From positions 10,348-15,651 of the forward strand of contig DHFQ01000076.1 in the NCBI GenBank assembly GCA_002402325.1: a stretch of 5,304 bases of DNA. Direction: 5' to 3'. Below are positions 1 through 5,304 of this stretch, piece after piece. This DNA comes from Candidatus Aminicenantes bacterium UBA4820. Its GTDB lineage: Bacteria; Acidobacteriota; UBA4820. Each line of letters begins with the position of its first letter. Within the stretch, counting starts at the first letter, position 1. Both the position numbers and the translations under genes were made by a program. The notes beneath the pieces are model-generated. The model was not told where the DNA came from, did not search any database, and worked only from the letters and a program-made list of their open reading frames with translations.

Positions 1-108
1 GGCGTAAAAATTCAAGGAATTGAAGCAATTTTTCAATTGCTTCAAGCCGTAGAATTTAAGCCGGTAGTGAACTTCTGTTCATTGAGGATATTACAAGAAA
101 AAATATGA
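1..108 (+). CDS. C-terminal fragment of an unidentified protein
   Basis: Frame 1 is open from the window edge for 35 codons and ends at a TGA at 106-108; the start lies outside the window. The visible residues begin GVKIQGIEAIF and end SLRILQEKI, a mixed hydrophobic/charged sequence without low complexity, which is compatible with a real protein C-terminus. I do not recognise the family. If real, the gene is convergent with recN, whose stop lies 58 nt away on the other strand. A perfect inverted repeat (20-45) falls inside the frame. A 35-codon open frame can occur by chance, so this is only moderately supported. Confidence 0.4.
   Translation, partial: GVKIQGIEAIFQLLQAVEFKPVVNFCSLRILQEKI
20..45. 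repeat. Perfect 11-bp inverted repeat with 4-nt loop
   Basis: TTGAAGCAATT (20-30) and its exact reverse complement AATTGCTTCAA (35-45) flank the four bases TTTC. Read on the minus strand, the loop is GAAA (a GNRA tetraloop), and a short T run (ATTTTT, complement of 8-13) follows about 7 nt after the stem. This could be a weak intrinsic terminator for the minus-strand operon about 120 nt past the recN stop, or only a coincidence of codons in the overlapping plus-strand frame. The stem is AT-rich and the T run is not immediately adjacent, so the terminator reading is tentative. Confidence 0.4.
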
Positions 109-166
109 AAATGGGTTGATAAAAAATAGATTTTTAAGCAATCACAAAAACATCAATAAAGATATG

Positions 167-1876
167 CTATATTTCATCCAGAGATTTTCTGTGAATTGTT
201 TTTTCTTTTCTTCCCTTTTTCTCGTTCGCTATTTTCAAAAGTTCTTCTGCATAAGTCATTGCGTTATCCGTAATTTTTTCTCCCGAAACCATTCGCCCAA
301 TCTCTTTTACTCTCTCTTTATCATCAAGCAATTTTGCCAATACACCCGTCTTTTCTTCAAAAGTCAACTTCTCAACCTTTATATGATTTTCAGCATAGAC
401 GGCAATTTGAGGAAGGTGCGTTACACAAATGACCTGTCCATTTTTTGCAAGTTTGGCAAGGTATGAACCCAACTTTTCCGCAGGCTTTCCTCCGATTCCT
501 GTATCAATTTCATCAAAAACAAGAGTCCGATCCTTTTTCTCTGATGATATGGAGCATAAAATTGCAAGCATAACCCTGCTTAGCTCACCCCCCGATGCAA
601 TTTTTGACAGAGGTAGTAACGGTTCTCCTTCATTTGCAGAAAAAAGAAACCTGCATTCTTCAAGCCCGCTTTCCGAAACATCTTCAAAATCTTTTATATT
701 ATGATCCAGAAATTGAACTTCAAACTTTCCTTTTTCTATTGCGAGTTCGTTAATTATTTTTTCAACCCTTTCTGAAAGAATTGTTGACTCTTTTTTTCTT
801 AATTCACTCAACTTTCTACCTTTTTCAATATAATTTTTGAATTTGTCCTCTATTCTTCCCTTTAGTTCCCCTTTGTCAAAATCTTTTCCCTGCAAGTTTT
901 TCAACTCTTCTTTGCACTTTTTATAGTGCAAAAGAACATCATCAAGTGTAGGACCATACTTTCTTTGAAGCCTTTCAATCTCATAAAGCCTTTCCAGAAC
1001 CTTATTCAAATCGTCTTCGGAAAAATTAAAATTCTCAATTTCTCTTTCAGCAGATGATGCGATTTCTGAAAGAGTTGTTCTCACGCTTTCAATCTCCTTA
1101 GAAAAAAGTTTCCATTCTGACTTAATTTCTGATAACTCTTCACTACACTTTATAACATCGTTGAGAAGTTTTAAAATAGAATAATCATCCGAATTTAACC
1201 TTTTTAAAATCCCATTCAAGTTTTCAACTATTTTTGCCCTATTTTCGAGGGCATATTTTCTTCCCTTTAACTCTTCATCTTCGTTTTCTTTTGGATTTAT
1301 CTTTTCTATCTCTTTAATGTCAAATTCAAGATTTTCTATCCTTTTTTTTAACTCTTCGCTTTTTCCCTCAAGAAGTTTTAAAATCCTCATCTCTTCTTTT
1401 ATCTCTTTTGCAACCATAGAAACATCATCAGATAATTGCTGTAGTGAACCAATTGAATCAAGAAGTTTTATATGATTAGAGTCATCAAGAAGCAGGGAAC
1501 TCTGGTGCTGGCCATTTATTTCAATTACTTCCTTTGCAGCACTTTTTAATGCTTGAAGGTTTACCTGTTCATTGTTTATAAAAGCTGAGTTTCTTCCCTT
1601 TTTATCAACTTTCCTCTTTAAAACTAAAAAATTTCCTTCCTCTTTTGATTTGTTACTTTCGTTTGTAAAAGAGAATGTTCCCTCTATAACCGTCTCATCC
1701 TCTTTTGATGACAACAAAGAGGCATCAACCTTGTTGCCAAGAAGCAAAGACAAAGCACCTATTAAAAGTGATTTTCCTGCACCTGTTTCACCCGTCAGGA
1801 CGGTAAAGCCTTCTTTAAAATCAAGTTCTAAAGACCTGACAAGGGCAAAGTTTTTTACAAAAAGTCTTTCAAGCAT
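167..1876 (-). CDS. recN: DNA repair protein RecN
   Basis: RecN is an SMC-like ATPase that acts early in recombinational repair of double-strand breaks together with RecA. The 569-residue protein has every hallmark: an N-terminus MLERLFVKNFALV typical of the family, Walker A GETGAGKS at 29-36, the Q-loop NGQHQ at 121-125, long Lys/Glu-rich coiled-coil stretches at roughly 150-220 and 310-375, the ABC signature IASGGELSR at 426-434, Walker B TLVFDEIDTGIGG at 451-463, and the switch histidine in VTHLPQIA at 485-492. Its length is close to Escherichia coli and Bacillus RecN (about 550-576 residues). A Lys/Arg-rich tail of about 18 residues ends the protein. It starts 3 nt after the tolB stop with no evident Shine-Dalgarno sequence, so it is probably translated by coupling to tolB. 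It is the last gene of the operon. No LexA box was looked for beyond inspection, and none was obvious directly upstream. Confidence 0.97.
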   Translation of the reverse strand: MLERLFVKNFALVRSLELDFKEGFTVLTGETGAGKSLLIGALSLLLGNKVDASLLSSKEDETVIEGTFSFTNESNKSKEEGNFLVLKRKVDKKGRNSAFINNEQVNLQALKSAAKEVIEINGQHQSSLLLDDSNHIKLLDSIGSLQQLSDDVSMVAKEIKEEMRILKLLEGKSEELKKRIENLEFDIKEIEKINPKENEDEELKGRKYALENRAKIVENLNGILKRLNSDDYSILKLLNDVIKCSEELSEIKSEWKLFSKEIESVRTTLSEIASSAEREIENFNFSEDDLNKVLERLYEIERLQRKYGPTLDDVLLHYKKCKEELKNLQGKDFDKGELKGRIEDKFKNYIEKGRKLSELRKKESTILSERVEKIINELAIEKGKFEVQFLDHNIKDFEDVSESGLEECRFLFSANEGEPLLPLSKIASGGELSRVMLAILCSISSEKKDRTLVFDEIDTGIGGKPAEKLGSYLAKLAKNGQVICVTHLPQIAVYAENHIKVEKLTFEEKTGVLAKLLDDKERVKEIGRMVSGEKITDNAMTYAEELLKIANEKKGRKEKTIHRKSLDEI

Positions 1877-1879
1877 AAA

Positions 1880-3175
1880 CTATTTGAACCAGCAAGGAGA
1901 AGAACAATCGGGCTGATTTGATATTCTCTTAACCCCACTTCCATCCGCTCTCATAATGAAAACCTGAGAAGACCCGAGCCTTGTGGAAACAAATGTTATA
2001 TATCTTCCATCTGGAGACCATGAAGGAGATTGGCTATCGCCCTCTCCTTTTGTCAAAATCGTAACTTGATTCGTGGATAAATCCATTATCGCGATGTTAA
2101 ATTTTCCATCTACAACAGTTGTGTAGGCAATTTTGTCTCCTCTTGGAGACCATGCGGGTTGATCGCACCTTTTTGAATCATCGGGAGAAAGTCTTTTGAC
2201 ATTTGAGCCATCTTTATCCATCACATAAATTTGCGGTGCACCTCCTCTTGCTGATGTAAAGGCTATCTTTGTCCCATCGGGAGACCAGCAGGGTGCGGTA
2301 TCAATTGCGGGTGAAAAGGTTAATCTTGTCAAATTTGTTCCATCAACTCCAATTGCCCATATATCGGGGTTGGACGAACGGGATGAACAAAAGGCGATTG
2401 TCTTTCCATCAGGTGAAAATTTAGGGTTTGAATTTAATCCTTCTCCTTCACCATAAAGTTTTGTTCGTTTGCCATTTCTGTCAAGGAAAAAAAGTTCCTG
2501 CCTATCCTTCAAAATTGAGGTGAAGACTATTTTATCCCCACCCGGACTAACATTGGGAGTTACATTTAAAAGTCCAAGAGCCGTCAACCTTATTAAGTTC
2601 TTTCCATCGTAATCCGCAAGATAAATATCCTGAGTCTCACCAACCTTTGAGGCAAAAAGAATTTGACTCGTCGGAAAAACTCCCGCACCAAAAAGGTAAT
2701 CAAGAACAATGGCTGAAAGGTTGTGTGCAAGAAGTCTAGGCTGATTTACTGAAGCCCGTATCCTTTTACCCGTAACGAGTTCCTTCCTTTTTATGTCATA
2801 AAGTTTTCCCTCAAGAATTAGCAATCTCTCATTCTTAAAAATTTTTGTAAGAAGAAGATAATCAGCCCCCATTCCAAGATATGCATCATAATCAACCTTC
2901 TCACTTATCTGCATATTTGCATACAAAGAGGGATCAACCATGTTGAAAAATCCAGAGAAATCAAGGTCATCGTTAAGTGTGATATGAACTTCTTTTGATT
3001 CTACGCTCAAATCTCCCTCATAAATCGTTTCAGGCAAAGCAAGTTTTAATGCGCTAAAGCCGCTTTCTTTAATGACTCCAACAATTGTTTTATCCTCACT
3101 CTTTTCCTGAGAAAAAACAAAAAATGAGACGAAAAGGAGAGCAAAGAGAAAAACAAAACCTGACATTTTTTTCAT
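1880..3175 (-). CDS. tolB: TolB, periplasmic beta-propeller protein of the Tol-Pal system
   Basis: TolB is the periplasmic component of the Tol-Pal envelope system, which links inner and outer membranes and supports outer-membrane constriction at division. The 431-residue protein starts with a Sec signal peptide (MKK, a hydrophobic core at about 6-21, likely cleavage near 22-23, no lipobox Cys). The TolB N-terminal domain follows at about 30-165, then a C-terminal beta-propeller from about 168 to the end. Propeller repeats show as SPGG at 210-213, SPDG at 254-257, SPDG at 298-301, SPRG at 343-346 and SPDG at 387-390, each followed by a KIAF/YITF-type strand and a D-x-D/NG turn; the C-terminal SSPCWFK resembles the start of another repeat and may close the ring. 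Length is normal (E. coli about 430). The start is fixed by AGGGAGG 5 nt upstream. It overlaps pduT by 4 nt (ATGA). Neither pal nor tolQRA is in the window, although pal usually follows tolB in proteobacteria. A PD40-repeat protein of another role is possible but less likely given the N-terminal domain. Confidence 0.9.
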   Translation of the reverse strand: MKKMSGFVFLFALLFVSFFVFSQEKSEDKTIVGVIKESGFSALKLALPETIYEGDLSVESKEVHITLNDDLDFSGFFNMVDPSLYANMQISEKVDYDAYLGMGADYLLLTKIFKNERLLILEGKLYDIKRKELVTGKRIRASVNQPRLLAHNLSAIVLDYLFGAGVFPTSQILFASKVGETQDIYLADYDGKNLIRLTALGLLNVTPNVSPGGDKIVFTSILKDRQELFFLDRNGKRTKLYGEGEGLNSNPKFSPDGKTIAFCSSRSSNPDIWAIGVDGTNLTRLTFSPAIDTAPCWSPDGTKIAFTSARGGAPQIYVMDKDGSNVKRLSPDDSKRCDQPAWSPRGDKIAYTTVVDGKFNIAIMDLSTNQVTILTKGEGDSQSPSWSPDGRYITFVSTRLGSSQVFIMRADGSGVKRISNQPDCSSPCWFK

Positions 3176-3750
3176 AATAACCTCCCTGAAAGGAGTTCCT
3201 TTACAAGTTCACTTTTTGGAGATGGAATTATTGCGAAATTTGTCAAAAGCCCTTTCTCTGCAAGAACCATCTTTCCTGTATCAACAGCACTTTTTACAGC
3301 GGAAACGGAACCGCTTAAAATTGCAAAGGCTTTTCCACCTAAAGCCATTGCTATTCTTATTTCAAGAAGTTTTACCTTTGATGATTTTACAGAAGCATCC
3401 GCAGATTCAATTAAAGTTGCAACATCAAAGCCCTCTAAAATACCGAGTGCTTCAACCTCCTCAATCAAAGACGCTTGAGTTATAGCAGGGAATATTTGCT
3501 CAGACAAGTTTGGAATTAAAACTGAATCCACGACACAATCTTTTCCAACTTCTATTCCAGCATTAAGCGATGATTGGCATGCGGCAACATCGCCTCTTAC
3601 CATAATGAGATATTTTCCTGAACAGATTGACCTGCTAAAAAGAAGTTCAACATCTGATGCTTTGAGCATAAGGTCGGAGGCTTCAATCCCCTTTGCAATT
3701 GATGTTAATTCAAGCAAGCCTATTGCATTCTTTTCTTTTTTTATCTCCAT
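3172..3750 (-). CDS. pduT: PduT-like tandem BMC-domain shell protein with Fe-S pore cysteine
   Basis: This is a trimer-forming bacterial microcompartment shell protein (BMC-T). The 192 residues hold two BMC domains: the first at about 9-84, starting AIGLLELTSIAKG and containing the GDVAACQ signature, and the second at about 101-181, starting EALGILEGFDVAT and containing GGKAFAILSGSV. The closest family I recognise is PduT of the propanediol-utilisation compartment: the opening ELTSIAKG and the first-domain pore loop SRSICSGKY match Salmonella PduT (SKTICPGKF, from memory). Cys43 corresponds to PduT Cys38, three copies of which bind a [4Fe-4S] cluster at the trimer's central pore. Additional cysteines are at 58 and 72. 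I start at ATG 3750-3748, not the TTG one codon earlier, because AGGGAG lies 5 nt upstream and the ATG shares its A with the TGA of pduS. Gene order pduS then pduT fits partnership with the flavoprotein. The substrate of the compartment cannot be told from this gene. Confidence 0.9.
   Translation of the reverse strand: MEIKKEKNAIGLLELTSIAKGIEASDLMLKASDVELLFSRSICSGKYLIMVRGDVAACQSSLNAGIEVGKDCVVDSVLIPNLSEQIFPAITQASLIEEVEALGILEGFDVATLIESADASVKSSKVKLLEIRIAMALGGKAFAILSGSVSAVKSAVDTGKMVLAEKGLLTNFAIIPSPKSELVKELLSGRLL
3181..3187 (-). promoter_or_regulatory. Ribosome binding site of tolB
   Basis: AGGGAGG on the minus strand lies 5 nt before the ATG at 3175-3173. It is inside the last codons of pduT, so tolB can be initiated independently as well as by coupling through the ATGA overlap. 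It fixes the tolB start. Confidence 0.8.
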
Positions 3751-4985
3751 CAATTCTCCCTATTTTCTATCACAATAACCTCTTTACTCAACTTTATTAC
3801 AACTCCTTCGACTGATGAAAAAATCCTGCTTCCAATCTTTCCCTCTTCTGTCTTCGCAACAAGTTCTCCCTTTTTTATTTTATCACCTTTTTTAACAACG
3901 GGCTTTGCGATTTCCCCTCTATGCTGATTTAATTTCAATAAAACAACCTTCGGTTTTAACACTTTTTCAATAAATTTATGAGGCTTTAAATACCCTTCAA
4001 GCCCCAACCTTCTAATTAAGAGTTTTGTTGGAGTTCTTCTGTAATCATAAAGTAAAGATGGCTCAACATTTACCTTTTGAGGTTTTAAGCCCTCTTCAAA
4101 AAGTTTCCTTTTGCTCAAAATCATAACATTTGATGGGTCAAGTTCCTCCGGGCAGGAATAGAGCGAGCAAAGCCCACATTCACAACAATATAAAGAGGAA
4201 ATTTGAAATGGGGTTTTCTCTTTCAAACTCATTGAAATTGAAATCATCGCTTTATGCGGTTTTACATCGTGTCCGAGCAAATCCCTCGGGCAAAGATCCG
4301 AACACCTTGTACACTGGTCACATGTGTAGGCAATTTTTTCAATGTTTCCTCTACTTCTACTCTTTTTTAAAATGAGTGGATGATTTTCTGGTAAGATGAC
4401 AACGCCAGAGTCGCACTTCGTTACAGGAATATCAAGAGTTGGAGAAAAGTAGCCCATCATAGGACCTCCAATGATAAACTTTTTTCCTTCAACCTTAATC
4501 TTCAACTCATTTATCACATCAAGAAAGGAAATTCCAATTGGAACTTTTAGTGTAATTGATTCATCTATATCCCCGGAGATTGTGATAAATTTTTCAATGA
4601 CAGGTTTTTCTCTTCCTATGTTATAAACCGTCTCAACATTTTGAACAAGTACTCCAACATCAAGAGGGATTCCTCCCTTTGGAATCGCCCTTCCTGTAAC
4701 ATCATAGGTAAGTAAAAACTCATCAATTAGATCTCTATGCTTCTCTTTTATCCCGATGAAGCATTTTTTAGCCTTCACGCACTCCTTTATAGATAAAACT
4801 CCCTTTTTAAAATCTTCAAAAAAGTTTTTTAAAATCTCTTCATCTTTGTAAAGGAGAGGCTCGCACTCCGCAGCATTGACAATGAAAAAATCAACGGTTG
4901 ATGAGAGTTTTACATAAGATGGAAAACCCGCGCCTCCTGCACCAACCACTCCATTTTGAAAGGCAATTTCTTTTGCTGACGCCAT
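3750..4985 (-). CDS. pduS: PduS-like RnfC-family Fe-S flavoprotein reductase
   Basis: PduS-type proteins are FMN and [4Fe-4S] oxidoreductases of microcompartments; in Salmonella PduS acts as a cobalamin reductase and binds PduT. The 411-residue protein has, in order: a glycine-rich nucleotide/FMN loop GVVGAGGAGFP at 12-22, NAAECEPLLYKDE at 37-49 as in NuoF/RnfC proteins, an SLBB-like region around 135-180 ending in GGPMMG at 173-178, a first cluster motif CX2CX2CX3CP (Cys222, 225, 228, 232), a second motif CX2CX2CX4CP (Cys267, 270, 273, 278, with an extra Cys268), and a C-terminal barrel-sandwich domain at about 345-405 (LNQHRGEIAKPVVKKGD). The C-terminal position of that domain is typical of PduS; membrane RnfC carries a comparable one at its N-terminus. 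No membrane segment and no N-terminal encapsulation extension is visible. The start is the ATG preceded by AGGAGG; an upstream in-frame ATG falls inside the tRNA and is rejected. The physiological electron acceptor (cobalamin, or the cluster in PduT) is not shown by sequence. Confidence 0.92.
   Translation of the reverse strand: MASAKEIAFQNGVVGAGGAGFPSYVKLSSTVDFFIVNAAECEPLLYKDEEILKNFFEDFKKGVLSIKECVKAKKCFIGIKEKHRDLIDEFLLTYDVTGRAIPKGGIPLDVGVLVQNVETVYNIGREKPVIEKFITISGDIDESITLKVPIGISFLDVINELKIKVEGKKFIIGGPMMGYFSPTLDIPVTKCDSGVVILPENHPLILKKSRSRGNIEKIAYTCDQCTRCSDLCPRDLLGHDVKPHKAMISISMSLKEKTPFQISSLYCCECGLCSLYSCPEELDPSNVMILSKRKLFEEGLKPQKVNVEPSLLYDYRRTPTKLLIRRLGLEGYLKPHKFIEKVLKPKVVLLKLNQHRGEIAKPVVKKGDKIKKGELVAKTEEGKIGSRIFSSVEGVVIKLSKEVIVIENREN
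3756..3761 (-). promoter_or_regulatory. Ribosome binding site of pduT
   Basis: AGGGAG on the minus strand lies 5 nt before the ATG at 3750-3748 and within the last codons of pduS. It decides between the ATG and an in-frame TTG immediately upstream. Confidence 0.7.
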
Positions 4986-4989
4986 TAAA

Positions 4990-4995
4990 CCTCCT
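4990..4995 (-). promoter_or_regulatory. Ribosome binding site of pduS
   Basis: AGGAGG on the minus strand stands 4 nt before the ATG at 4985-4983, in the 27-nt gap after the tRNA. It fixes the pduS start and rules out the longer frame that begins within the tRNA. Confidence 0.85.
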
Positions 4996-5012
4996 AAACA
5001 ACTAACAGGGAG

Positions 5013-5101
5013 TGGTGCCGAAGGGGGGAATCGAACCCCCATGGGTGTTAAAACCCGGCGGATTTTGAGTCCGCTGCGTCTGCCTGTTCCGCCACTTCGG
5101 C
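5013..5101 (-). tRNA. tRNA-Leu (anticodon CAA)
   Basis: A class II tRNA with encoded CCA. The acceptor stem GCCGAAG (5101-5095) pairs with CTTCGGC (5023-5017), followed by discriminator A (5016) and CCA (5015-5013). The anticodon stem GCGGA/TCCGC closes the loop CTCAAAA, giving anticodon CAA at 5067-5065, which reads UUG. A long variable arm pairs GGG (5056-5054) with CCC (5045-5043). The T arm is GGGGG TTCGATT CCCCC (5040-5024). The D arm holds TGGCGGAACAGGCAGACGCA, typical of leucine tRNAs. It lies 27 nt before pduS with no terminator between, so it is probably co-transcribed with the operon and released by processing. Confidence 0.97.
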
Positions 5102-5110
5102 AAGGGAAAC

Positions 5111-5139
5111 ATTTTATCAGAAAAGAAAAAAAACTTAAA
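5111..5139 (-). promoter_or_regulatory. Candidate sigma-70 promoter for tRNA-Leu and the operon
   Basis: The minus strand carries an extended -10 element TGATAAAAT (complement of 5111-5119; hexamer TAAAAT at 5111-5116). Exactly 17 nt further upstream is TTTAAG (5134-5139), a poor -35 match. Predicted initiation is about 5104, leaving only a few bases of leader before the tRNA. No better promoter was seen between the tRNA and pduS, and the 27-nt gap there is too short for a full one outside the tRNA. This rests on inspection only. Confidence 0.45.
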
Positions 5140-5219
5140 TAACCTCTATCGCCTACAATTTAGCACCAATTAATAAGCAAATTCCCTGTAGCCTCAGACT
5201 CGTAGCCGCACCCTAATCT

Positions 5220-5238
5220 CCTCCCATTTCAGGGGAGG
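5220..5238. repeat. GC-rich hairpin in intergenic region
   Basis: CCTCCC (5220-5225) pairs with GGGAGG (5233-5238) across a 7-nt loop ATTTCAG. It is not followed by a T run on the plus strand, nor immediately by one on the minus strand, so it is not a convincing intrinsic terminator. It stands out as GC-rich in an AT-rich intergenic segment and abuts the next dyad element, which suggests a block of dispersed repeats. Confidence 0.5.
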
Positions 5239-5248
5239 CAGGGACAGA

Positions 5249-5304
5249 ATGTCATTCCGATTGCCACTTCAAAGCATAAGCCCTTGAGGAATCTTCCTTG
5301 TTGA
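5249..5304. repeat. REP-like dispersed palindromic element (partial, at window edge)
   Basis: The segment begins TGTCATTCCGATT-like (GTCATTCCGA at 5251-5260) and contains GAGGAATCTTCC at 5286-5297. The imperfect dyad pairs GATT (5259-5262) with AATC (5290-5293) and CTTCAA (5267-5272) with TTGAGG (5284-5289, one G-T pair) around an 11-nt loop. From memory, GTCATTCCGA...GAGGAATCT is the general form of a short palindromic sequence dispersed in many bacterial genomes. No long open frame or transposase is seen here. Whether it is repeated in this genome cannot be seen from one copy. Confidence 0.45.

Noticed and set aside
68..82. TGAAC...GTTCA short dyad considered as an operator.
   Set aside because: Only 5 bp arms inside an open frame; easily expected by chance.
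118..138. AAAAATAGATTTTT symmetric stretch considered as a recN terminator.
   Set aside because: The stem would be only A-T pairs around a 4-nt loop, too weak for an intrinsic terminator.
116..466. Plus-strand open frame of 116 codons antisense to the end of recN.
   Set aside because: It lies opposite clearly coding recN sequence, has a Phe/Ser/Leu-rich composition typical of antisense of a Lys/Glu-rich gene, and no ribosome binding site was apparent.
1572..1916. Plus-strand open frame of 114 codons opposite the recN start and tolB end.
   Set aside because: Shadow of two well-supported minus-strand genes; it would overlap the RecN Walker A region antisense and has no recognisable domain.
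3216..3485. Plus-strand open frame rich in Leu and Gln opposite pduT.
   Set aside because: Repetitive Leu/Gln/Pro composition is what antisense reading of the Ala/Ser/Lys-rich BMC gene gives; no independent coding evidence.
3751..3753. TTG one codon before the pduT ATG as an alternative start.
   Set aside because: The ATG has better spacing from AGGGAG and forms the usual TGATG stop/start overlap; only one residue differs.
4986..5042. A 19-residue N-terminal extension of the PduS-like protein starting from an ATG at 5042-5040.
   Set aside because: The extension would be encoded by the 3' half of the tRNA-Leu gene and the short spacer; the ATG at 4985-4983 has a strong AGGAGG and gives the family-typical N-terminus.
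5220..5238. GC-rich hairpin considered as an intrinsic terminator for a gene beyond the right edge.
   Set aside because: No T run follows the stem on either strand at the required distance.

Overview
The window is an AT-rich bacterial segment dominated by one compact minus-strand cluster. Read in the direction of transcription, from the right end to the left, the order is tRNA-Leu(CAA), a PduS-like RnfC/SLBB iron-sulfur flavoprotein, a PduT-like tandem-domain bacterial microcompartment (BMC) shell protein, TolB, and RecN. The spacing is operon-like: 27 nt from tRNA to pduS, a 1-nt stop/start overlap pduS/pduT, a 4-nt ATGA overlap pduT/tolB, and 3 nt between tolB and recN. All four proteins look intact.

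TolB with a Sec signal peptide implies a diderm (Gram-negative-type) host. The BMC pair implies a shell organelle and probably an anaerobic or facultative life-style. Proteins rich in Lys, Glu and Ile, and frequent AGA/AGG arginine codons, are compatible with a low-GC anaerobe or thermophile from a poorly sampled lineage, but I cannot name a taxon from this window.

Layout on the plus strand. Positions 1-108 hold the open C-terminal end of an unidentified plus-strand gene, with a perfect 11-bp inverted repeat at 20-45. Positions 109-166 are an AT-rich gap between that gene and the convergent recN, with no GC-rich terminator. recN lies at 167-1876, tolB at 1880-3175, pduT at 3172-3750, pduS at 3750-4985 and tRNA-Leu at 5013-5101, all on the minus strand. 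An extended -10 promoter candidate lies just upstream of the tRNA. The rest of the right end (5140-5304) has no coding region that I recognise. It contains a GC-rich hairpin and a dyad-symmetric block that looks like a dispersed REP-type element.

Biologically, the pduS/pduT pair would form an electron path. The flavoprotein oxidises or reduces a nicotinamide or other donor and passes electrons through two [4Fe-4S] clusters. The shell trimer keeps the cysteine that, in Salmonella PduT, holds a [4Fe-4S] cluster in the central pore. The unusual point is that the pair is co-directional and translationally coupled with two housekeeping genes (envelope tolB and DNA-repair recN), and no other BMC gene is visible. 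The core of any microcompartment would have to be encoded elsewhere.
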